The notes under the pieces: model-generated
The model's database searches: none
Seen by the model: only the letters and a program-made list of their open reading frames with translations
Told to the model about the DNA's origin: nothing
Position numbers and translations under genes: made by a program
Shown here: positions 1-5,981 of the stretch, piece by piece
How positions within the stretch are numbered: the first letter of the stretch is position 1
How the letters are laid out: the number at the start of each line of letters is the position of its first letter
Source: CAWVWD01 sp965662365
Lineage (GTDB): Bacteria; Bacteroidota; Bacteroidia; Chitinophagales; Saprospiraceae
NCBI GenBank assembly: GCA_965662365.1
Contig: CBFIHR010000095.1
Location: forward strand, 1 to 14,326
DNA length: 14,326 nucleotides
Direction: 5' to 3'

Positions 1-385
1 TTGTAGCAACCTATAGATTGGTGAATTTTGGTGATTTAATTGCGTAAAAATAGGAATTATTTGGAGTTTGAATGGTCGTTTTGGTGTAATTCCGTTTTTG
101 GATGATTTGAAATGACCGCTTTAGTCAAAGATGCCGAAGATTATTCGATCTGATATTCTTATCTCAAATGAATTAATAATCGTACTACAAAATTTATTAT
201 AAAAATCGTTTATTAAGTAAGTACAGGACGAGACCTTGAAAGTAAGGCTAATGATTTTGAGTAAACCATTCAAATAGTAGCCTGAAAAGGGAGGAAGGAG
301 GTAACTTTCTCGAATTACTTTGAGCCAGAGTAAAAACTTTGGCTCAAAGTGTAAGAAATCATATTTTGACTATTTGCTATAACGA
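1..385. other. Spacer with no recognisable gene
   Basis: This is an AT-rich stretch between the left edge and the end of the histidine kinase gene. All six readings break quickly. The best short run, ending at a TGA near position 113, is about 23 codons, has no start and matches no family I recognise. The only clear structure is the hairpin at 317-350. An AGGAGG hexamer at 296-301 is not followed by a start codon. A decayed gene cannot be excluded, but nothing here supports one. Confidence 0.5.
317..350. terminator. Perfect 11-bp hairpin downstream of the histidine kinase gene
   Basis: ACTTTGAGCCA (317-327) is exactly complementary to TGGCTCAAAGT (340-350), with a 12-nt loop. The hairpin starts 36 bp beyond the histidine kinase stop codon, where a terminator is expected. 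Neither side has a T-tract, so it is not a canonical intrinsic terminator. It may stabilise the 3' end of the mRNA or work with a termination factor. The pairing is directly visible; the role is inferred from position. Confidence 0.45.
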
Positions 386-2392
386 TTAGTTCAATATTTT
401 AGGAAGCGTGATAATGAAAGTCGCTCCATTTCCCTCCTCGCTTTCTACCGCTATTTCTCCATCTATTTTTTCGACAAGTGTTTTAGTGATTGACAATCCT
501 AAACCTGTCGTCGTATCAAACTTATCTCGATGATGTAAGCGTTTGAACATTTCAAAAATCTTGGTGTGATACTTTGGATCTATTCCTATACCGTTATCCT
601 TAATTTTAAGTATGGTTGAAGTAGCTGTTTCGGTGTGTGACAACTCTATTTTCGGTGATTCGGATTGATTAAATTGTAATCCATTCTGAATTAAATTTTT
701 TAAAGCAACATAAAGTATTGATGTATTCGATTTGATTTCAGGAAGATCATTATAAATAACTTTTCCATTTTTCTCTTTTATCAACTTATCAAGTCCAAGC
801 TCAATATTTTTTACTAAGTCGGTAAGGTTTACATCTGTGTACTCAATAACTTTATTTTGGCTATAATTTGTGTATTGAACAATGTCCTCAATTAGAGTAT
901 ATAATTGTTTAATACCTTTTTCAATGGTTTCAAAATACGGTTTTAGTTCAACTTTATGTTCATCTGAAACTTTTTGACGAATTAGTCGAATGTATCCACT
1001 GATGATTCGAATAGGTTCTTTAATATCGTGAGAAGCGATGTAATTGAATTGATTTAAATCATTATTAGCTTTTACTAATTCCTTATTTTTTATAATCAAA
1101 TCTTTCGTTTGCTGCTCCACCTCTTTCTCCAATCTATCATTGTACAGTTGTTTTTGTCGATAAGCAATCAGTGAAATAAGTAACAGAATGATTGAGAAAA
1201 TAACACCGATTAGAAGCAACTTATTATTCGCTTCTTCGGTTTTCTTTTCCTGTTCCAGAAGTTTAATTCTCTGTGCTTGTTCTTTAGACCTGAATTCAGC
1301 CTCTAACTTTGCAATAATCTCGGATTGAGCTTTATTATATAAACTATCTGCCATGATTTGGCTTGCTCGCTGGTATTCAAGTGCTTCTTTATAAGCCCCT
1401 GTACTTTCGAAAGCCCGTGCTAAGAAGGCATTGACATCTTCGTGTAACGAAAAGTCTTTATTCTCAAAATCCATCTCTAATATTTTTTTTCCGTAAAAAA
1501 TGGATTTTGGATAATCTTTCTTAAAGAAATAAACAGATTGAAGCATTTGCATATTATGCTGTATCCCATACGGGAAATTGACTTTTTCTGCTATTCTTAG
1601 GCCTTCTTTCAAGATCGTAATAGAAGAATCGTACTGTTCTCGCTGATTATAAATACGACCTAAATTTGCAGAAATGATAGATTGTGTGTAATAATCATTT
1701 CTTGCTTTTTTAATTACTAATGCCTCTTCTAATAGCACTTTAGCCGTATCATAATTTCCCTCGCCAAAGTACATTCCTCCGAGATTAGTCAAAAGGTGAG
1801 CTCTTAAATTTGCACTTTTTTGCTGATCGGTTACAAGCAATCCCTTTTTATAATATTCCTTAGCTTTGTTATTATCCTGTGCAGCGATTAAATTACCCAT
1901 GTTATTATACACCTTGGCTAATATCAGAACATCATTACATTTTTGAGCAGACTCTGCCGACAGTTTATAAAACTTCATCGCTTCGACCGGATTCTCTTTA
2001 TAACGTTGTGCAACACCTTTACCCAAGTAAACCTCTGCCAATAACCTATAATCATCAGGTTTTAATAGTGGCAATGCCCGATCTGCATAATAAATACTAC
2101 TATCAGGGTTTGATTTAAGGTAAACAGCAGAGAATGTAATATAGGATCTTATGACGCCTTCCCTAAAATTGTTTTTATTACTAATATTGAGGGCTTGTTG
2201 TGTACAGTAAACCGCACTATCAGGGGTTTTATTGTTGTATAGCCTACTCAGTTCCAGGTACTGTTTTACTCTAACAGTATCTACTTTAGTGATCTTAAGT
2301 TCTCGTCTTAAACTGTCTATCTGTGTACTATAACTATTTATTGTAATAAGGCTTAATAATACCACTAGAATGAATGCCCGAAGTTGCTTCAT
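386..2392 (-). CDS. TPR-containing sensor histidine kinase (orphan)
   Basis: This is a membrane sensor kinase of 668 residues. A signal peptide occupies residues 1-23. A tetratricopeptide region, probably periplasmic, covers about 30-350 and is followed by a charged coiled coil (about 352-390). One transmembrane helix lies at about 392-411, and a second coiled coil (about 414-448) leads into the kinase. The HisKA H-box reads YIASHDIKEP, with phospho-acceptor His455, in the style of phytochrome-like kinases. The ATPase domain has an N-box (NLIQNGLQFN, 566-575), a G1 box DNGIGI (599-604) and a G2 box TTGLGLS (628-634). All motifs needed for autophosphorylation are present. No receiver domain is fused and no response regulator gene is in the window, so its partner is unknown. 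The ligand is also unknown; TPRs suggest a protein or peptide. The start is the first ATG, directly ahead of the signal peptide, with no Shine-Dalgarno sequence. Confidence 0.93.
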   Translation of the reverse strand: MKQLRAFILVVLLSLITINSYSTQIDSLRRELKITKVDTVRVKQYLELSRLYNNKTPDSAVYCTQQALNISNKNNFREGVIRSYITFSAVYLKSNPDSSIYYADRALPLLKPDDYRLLAEVYLGKGVAQRYKENPVEAMKFYKLSAESAQKCNDVLILAKVYNNMGNLIAAQDNNKAKEYYKKGLLVTDQQKSANLRAHLLTNLGGMYFGEGNYDTAKVLLEEALVIKKARNDYYTQSIISANLGRIYNQREQYDSSITILKEGLRIAEKVNFPYGIQHNMQMLQSVYFFKKDYPKSIFYGKKILEMDFENKDFSLHEDVNAFLARAFESTGAYKEALEYQRASQIMADSLYNKAQSEIIAKLEAEFRSKEQAQRIKLLEQEKKTEEANNKLLLIGVIFSIILLLISLIAYRQKQLYNDRLEKEVEQQTKDLIIKNKELVKANNDLNQFNYIASHDIKEPIRIISGYIRLIRQKVSDEHKVELKPYFETIEKGIKQLYTLIEDIVQYTNYSQNKVIEYTDVNLTDLVKNIELGLDKLIKEKNGKVIYNDLPEIKSNTSILYVALKNLIQNGLQFNQSESPKIELSHTETATSTILKIKDNGIGIDPKYHTKIFEMFKRLHHRDKFDTTTGLGLSITKTLVEKIDGEIAVESEEGNGATFIITLPKILN

Positions 2393-2451
2393 GTACTAAA
2401 AGTTTAGTTTTAAAGTTTTATTATTAAGAAAGGCGGTGTTTTAACGTAGAA

Positions 2452-2481
2452 CAAGATAAATATAAAAACCAGCGGAACAAA
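2452..2481 (-). promoter_or_regulatory. Putative promoter of the histidine kinase gene
   Basis: Read on the minus strand, TTTG (2481-2478) is followed after exactly 19 nt by TATCTTG (2458-2452). This resembles the Bacteroidota -33 TTTG / -7 TAnnTTTG pattern with one T missing. Transcription would begin roughly 50 nt before the start codon at 2392. The same spacing and an almost identical -7 box occur before the divIC-like gene, which raises confidence. Confidence 0.45.
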
Positions 2482-2661
2482 ATTTCGTGTAATTATTCAC
2501 AGTTTATTGATTAAATATTACAAATATGCTGATTATATTGTTTTGTTATACTATTTATAGAGTTGATTCTCCGTACCTATTTTTTTAGGTTAGAAAACCG
2601 AGATTTTTCTAATAATAGTAGCGCTGTACAATGCAGAGTACTCTAACAATTTTTAAAATTA

Positions 2662-2675
2662 AATGTTTAAACATT
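2662..2675. repeat. Perfect 14-bp palindrome (possible operator)
   Basis: AATGTTTAAACATT is identical to its own reverse complement and sits between the two divergent promoter candidates. A dimeric regulator could bind here. In DNA this AT-rich such a palindrome may also arise by chance, so the operator role is only a suggestion. Confidence 0.25.
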
Positions 2676-2726
2676 GTTTTTCGTAGTTCTATTGAATCCC
2701 TCATAATCCGCAGTATGAATAAATAC

Positions 2727-2757
2727 TTGACTTTTTCTCTACATTCCGTTATTTTAT
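2727..2757 (+). promoter_or_regulatory. Putative promoter of the HMG-CoA reductase gene
   Basis: TTG (2727-2729), 20 nt, then TATTTTAT (2750-2757) fits the Bacteroidota -33/-7 layout with two deviations from TAnnTTTG. The same bases can also be read as a TTGACT box and TATTTT spaced 17 nt apart. Transcription would start near 2764, leaving a leader of about 100 nt before the ATG at 2869. Confidence 0.35.
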
Positions 2758-2868
2758 GTACAACTTTTTTATTTTTGTTGAAAACAGCGTATTAAAACGT
2801 CAAAGAACATTTCTTTCTAAAACCTGCTATCCAACAAAACTTCATAAACTAAAAATAAAACTCTAATT

Positions 2869-4413
2869 ATGATTATACCGAGTCTGATTTTAAAGCAACT
2901 GTACACTTTTGGTAGTCTGCAAAACGTAGAAAATGGAGTAGCATTCGAAATTAAAAATCGTTTAAGTGATGCTACGATTTCCCGTGTCACTTCACTTTCT
3001 ATTGGTGGACAAACGATTGATTTAGATGATATTATACTGGATTTGGGCGACAGCCAAATTATAGCAAGTGAGGTTTCGAGTAATAATCCGCTTAATTTTC
3101 CATTAAAGCAAAAATTGAAAGTAATCGCATTAGTTCCTAATTTCCCTGACGGAAAGTACAAAATAGAGTTAGGATTTAAAGCCAATCCTTTCGGAAAGTT
3201 AAAGCTAAAAGTCGATGGTTCTATCGTTAGAAAAACAGAGGATGAAGTCAAAATTCCTCGTGATGAAGAAGATGATTTTTCTGAAGAAGCGATTAAAAGA
3301 CGTCAGGATTTTGTGGAGGAATATACGGGTAAAAAGTTAGAACATGTTTCTCAATATTCTTTTGATCCACATATTACGGCTGGGAACTGTGAGCATTTCA
3401 CAGGCGTGGCACAAGTGCCGATTGGTTTTGCAGGCCCGATTAAGATAAATGGAGAATATGCAAAAGGGGACTTTTTAGTGCCTTTGGCAACTGCAGAAGG
3501 TACTTTGGTCGCTTCGTATAATCGTGGGATTAAGCTATTAAATATGTCTGGCGGTGTGAAGTGTACCGTCGTTGATGATGCGATGCAGCGTGCGCCAGTT
3601 TTTGTATTTGAAGATGCACGAGGTGCAAGAAATTTTGTCGAGTGGATTAAAAAGAACTTTGAGGAAATCGCAGAACATGCAGAAGCGACAACAAGTGTTG
3701 GTAAATTAAAATATATTGATCCGTATTTGGCCAATAAATTTGCTTACCTACGTTTCAACTTTTTCACAGGAGATGCAGCGGGTCAAAATATGGTTGGTCG
3801 TGCGACTTTTGCGGCTTGTAGCTGGATTTTAGATCATTATAAAGAGGAAAAAATCGAACATTTTTATTTAGAGTCAAATTTGGCAACGGATAAAAAAGCA
3901 TCGCAAGTGAATGTGATGCATACAAGAGGAAAACGAGTAACGGCAGAGTGTACCGTTCCTCGTGATGTTTTGACGCAAGTCATGCGGGTCAGCCCTGAAA
4001 ATTTACAATATCACTATCAAGTGGCGAATGTCGGCTCGATTCTGTCAGGGGCAAATAATAATGGTTTACATTCCGCTAACGGGATTACGGCGATGTTTAT
4101 CGCAACAGGTCAAGATGTGGCGAATGTGTCCGAATCTTCCGCAGGGATTTTCTATTGTGAATTAACAAAAGAGGGCGGTTTATATATTTCTATCACTATT
4201 CCTTCGTTAATTGTCGCGACTTATGGTGGAGGAACTGGCTTGGCAACTCAAAAAGAATGTTTAGAATTGATGGGTTGTTACGGTAAAGGTGGCGTGAAGA
4301 AATTCGCTGAAATCGTTGCTGGTGTTGTATTAGCCGGTGAAATGTCGTTAGCTTCGGCTATCTCCTCATCTGATTGGGTTTCGAGTCACGAACATTATGG
4401 TCGTAATCGTTAA
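2869..4413 (+). CDS. Class I-type hydroxymethylglutaryl-CoA reductase with N-terminal extension
   Basis: This is the key enzyme of the mevalonate pathway; it reduces HMG-CoA to mevalonate, normally with NADPH, for isoprenoid synthesis. The four catalytic residues known from the human enzyme can be placed: Glu210 (ATAEGTLVAS), Lys342 (ATDKKASQVN), Asp416 (ATGQDVANV) and His507 (SSHEHYGRNR). The GDAAGQNM motif (301-308) matches the DAMGMN cofactor loop, and TYGGGTGLATQ (451-461) is the usual glycine-rich stretch. The His sits in an SH-x5-N context close to the class I C-terminus. There are no transmembrane helices, so the enzyme should be cytosolic. Residues 1-120 are not part of the standard catalytic fold and look rich in beta-strands; an acidic linker follows at about 123-140. 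The start is fixed by an in-frame TAA at 2845. No Shine-Dalgarno sequence is visible. No other mevalonate gene is in the window. Confidence 0.93.
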   Translation: MIIPSLILKQLYTFGSLQNVENGVAFEIKNRLSDATISRVTSLSIGGQTIDLDDIILDLGDSQIIASEVSSNNPLNFPLKQKLKVIALVPNFPDGKYKIELGFKANPFGKLKLKVDGSIVRKTEDEVKIPRDEEDDFSEEAIKRRQDFVEEYTGKKLEHVSQYSFDPHITAGNCEHFTGVAQVPIGFAGPIKINGEYAKGDFLVPLATAEGTLVASYNRGIKLLNMSGGVKCTVVDDAMQRAPVFVFEDARGARNFVEWIKKNFEEIAEHAEATTSVGKLKYIDPYLANKFAYLRFNFFTGDAAGQNMVGRATFAACSWILDHYKEEKIEHFYLESNLATDKKASQVNVMHTRGKRVTAECTVPRDVLTQVMRVSPENLQYHYQVANVGSILSGANNNGLHSANGITAMFIATGQDVANVSESSAGIFYCELTKEGGLYISITIPSLIVATYGGGTGLATQKECLELMGCYGKGGVKKFAEIVAGVVLAGEMSLASAISSSDWVSSHEHYGRNR

Positions 4414-4442
4414 TTTTTTAAATTTTCAATAATCGGTTGTTG

Positions 4443-4486
4443 AAAACTCTTGTAGAATTTTTATTTTACAAGAGTTTTTTATTTTT
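4443..4486 (+). terminator. Intrinsic terminator of the HMG-CoA reductase gene
   Basis: AAAACTCTTGTA (4443-4454) pairs perfectly with TACAAGAGTTTT (4467-4478) across a 12-nt loop, followed by a T-rich tail to 4486. It begins 29 bp after the stop codon at 4413. The A-run on the 5' side also makes it usable from the other strand. Confidence 0.88.
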
Positions 4487-4504
4487 AACCACACAAAAAA
4501 AATA

Positions 4505-4753
4505 AAAAGTATTATTCGTATAAATAATGGGCTGAAAGCGGATGCAGACTTGCAGGAAACTGGTTATTTTTGAGATAATAGCACTTTTTATATCGGCGAG
4601 ATTTTTACATTGACAGACAAGGGCTTGCTATTTACCTATTCTCCTTACGAGATTCCTCCTTATGCTGCCGGAATGCTGGAGTTTACCATTCCTTACACCG
4701 AATTAAAACCATATTTTACAGAAAATAATCCGCTAAAACGATTGATGGAATAA
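4505..4753 (+). pseudogene. Remnant of a DUF3298/RsiV-like protein gene (C-terminal part only)
   Basis: The frame ending at TAA 4751-4753 reads as the C-terminal end of a DUF3298 domain. It contains TDKGLLF, then SPYEIPPYAAG, then IPYTELKPYF, matching the family pattern of a 'TdkGl.f.Y.pYEIapYA.G' core followed by 'ipy.elk'. The reading is interrupted by TGA at 4571-4573, just after a GYF that in relatives usually continues into an acidic residue. There is no start codon or N-terminal part, because the HMG-CoA reductase terminator lies immediately upstream. The gene has therefore lost its 5' end and carries a nonsense codon. Other genes here do not use TGA as a sense codon, so recoding is unlikely. 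The intact relatives are envelope proteins or anti-sigma factors; the remnant should be non-functional. The family assignment rests on motif recognition only. Confidence 0.7.
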
Positions 4754-4761
4754 TTAAAAAT

Positions 4762-4786
4762 CTGTCAGATTTTTAAAATCTGACAG
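4762..4786. terminator. Palindromic repeat acting as a likely bidirectional terminator
   Basis: CTGTCAGATTTT (4762-4773) is followed after a single T by its reverse complement AAAATCTGACAG (4775-4786). Read on the minus strand, the stem is followed by ATTTTTAATT, giving the T-tract expected for ending the DUF3137 gene, whose stop lies at 4803. It sits between two convergent units. The CTGACAGGTT part recurs at 9569-9578, suggesting a dispersed repeat family. Confidence 0.6.
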
Positions 4787-4802
4787 GTTCTCTACGACAA
4801 AA

Positions 4803-5753
4803 CTAAGCTTTTGACCAAATTCGAGTATTCAAATTTAACTCCTCTATAATTTCTAAACAGAATAAAATATCATCTAAATACTGGTGTATTTTGCTTTCAT
4901 TCAATAAACTCTCATTCAAACTAGGTTCTAAAAATTTTTCATCCCATTCGATAGCGATATAAATACAGGAATCCAGAAAAGCAATATGAACCTGGGAGTC
5001 AAACTGCTCTTTGAGTCGCATGATATTTTCTAACATCGACATACTCAAAATATATCTTGCTTCAATCTGATCCGTTGTGTAAACATCAAATGCCTTTTCG
5101 AAATAAGGATTTTCCATTTTCGCTAATTCCAGTCCTTTTCGTTTTGAGCCTTTCGCAATACGACCAAACCAACCTTCACCGGTCTCATCTGGCACAACAA
5201 CCGTATGCCCATGAAAATCTTTATGAAAATCCGCAATCATTAATAAGCCCTTGAAAATCGTATAATACGTCGTATCGCCATCGACATCTTTGCTTTTGTA
5301 CTCGGCATGAATCTCCGACATTTCAAAATCTGTCTTATCTAATCGACCAGCGATAAAATCTTCGCCGCTGTATCTATCGGGTCGCTGAAAAAGTTTACTT
5401 GCGTTGAATCGCCTTTCGTTAATATATTTTCCCGGATGATAATCATAACTCTCATCAATCGATTCTATGATTTTTGTAATCACCTCAAACTTGAATGCTC
5501 GGGTGACTTTATTGACTTTATGAATATAAATCCCAATACCTCCCGCTGCCGTCAAGCCCATCAAAAGAAGTAAAGTACTGGGAAACTCCCCGAGTTCTAG
5601 AGAAAGAATGAAACCATAAATAGCCATCAAAATAATAAGCGTCAAAACAATGAAAAAAATATTTCTTCTTTGACTCAATACCTTGATGCGTTGTTTTTCT
5701 ATCGTGTTTAACGTCGGATAAATATCCTTATAAATTTCAGAGATTTCTTTCAT
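4803..5753 (-). CDS. DUF3137 family membrane protein
   Basis: This 316-residue protein of unknown function is recognisable as DUF3137. It has a short N-terminal cytoplasmic part (1-31) and two closely spaced transmembrane helices (about 32-52 and 58-78). A long soluble domain follows, with the family's typical central stretch around FKGLLMIADFHKDFHGHTVVVPD (167-189), broken here by no indel. Conserved-looking features further on are ENPYFEKAFDVYTTD (about 214-228), then EARYILS, and a hydrophobic strand ending in AIEW. No enzymatic motif is visible. Relatives are often found beside lemA, but no lemA-like gene is present in this window. The gene is convergent with the DUF3298 remnant. Upstream is a 228-bp gap to the cyclophilin gene on the same strand, containing a long hairpin, so co-transcription is uncertain. 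Confidence 0.8.
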   Translation of the reverse strand: MKEISEIYKDIYPTLNTIEKQRIKVLSQRRNIFFIVLTLIILMAIYGFILSLELGEFPSTLLLLMGLTAAGGIGIYIHKVNKVTRAFKFEVITKIIESIDESYDYHPGKYINERRFNASKLFQRPDRYSGEDFIAGRLDKTDFEMSEIHAEYKSKDVDGDTTYYTIFKGLLMIADFHKDFHGHTVVVPDETGEGWFGRIAKGSKRKGLELAKMENPYFEKAFDVYTTDQIEARYILSMSMLENIMRLKEQFDSQVHIAFLDSCIYIAIEWDEKFLEPSLNESLLNESKIHQYLDDILFCLEIIEELNLNTRIWSKA

Positions 5754-5818
5754 TTCATTTAAGTTTTATCTGATAATAAGTTGTTAATCAATATCCATGA
5801 AGCAGGACAAAAAATGAC

Positions 5819-5876
5819 AAAATCTCTTCAAAAAAACGACTTTCTACGACAAATGCCTTTTTTTTAAAGAGATTTT
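5819..5876. repeat. Long imperfect intergenic hairpin
   Basis: AAAATCTCTT (5819-5828) pairs with AAGAGATTTT (5867-5876). After one mismatch, seven A (5830-5836) pair with seven T (5859-5865), leaving a loop of about 22 nt. It lies 105 bp past the cyclophilin gene's stop and 65 bp before the DUF3137 start, all on the minus strand. It could terminate the former or form leader structure for the latter. A run of T follows on the minus strand only after a few other bases, so the terminator reading is imperfect. Confidence 0.4.
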
Positions 5877-5981
5877 GAAAAAAAATAACTATTAACAGAA
5901 AAACTTTACTCCGAACTATTCAAAATAATTAATATCTAAAAGCAGAACCGATAAGATAAGTATTTAGTCCTAATATGCCCT

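Larger units (their letters stand above)
2393..2868. other. Divergent intergenic region between the histidine kinase and HMG-CoA reductase genes
   Basis: This 476-bp AT-rich spacer holds the start regions of two genes transcribed away from each other. A minus-strand promoter candidate lies at 2452-2481 and a plus-strand one at 2727-2757. A perfect 14-bp palindrome (2662-2675) lies between them. No coding stretch or structured RNA is recognisable. The length is generous for two promoters, so a small regulatory RNA is possible, but nothing in the sequence demands one. Confidence 0.5.

Noticed and set aside
296..301. AGGAGG Shine-Dalgarno-like hexamer
   Set aside because: No start codon follows at a useful distance, and genes in this organism do not appear to use such sites.
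2817..3251. Minus-strand open frame of 144 codons
   Set aside because: It is antisense to the first part of HMG-CoA reductase, whose frame is clearly the coding one, and the product has no recognisable features.
3351..3734. Minus-strand open frame of 127 codons
   Set aside because: It is a shadow of the HMG-CoA reductase catalytic region on the other strand.
4571..4573. TGA as a recoded codon in an intact DUF3298 gene
   Set aside because: The 5' part and start codon are also missing, and nothing nearby suggests recoding; decay explains it better.
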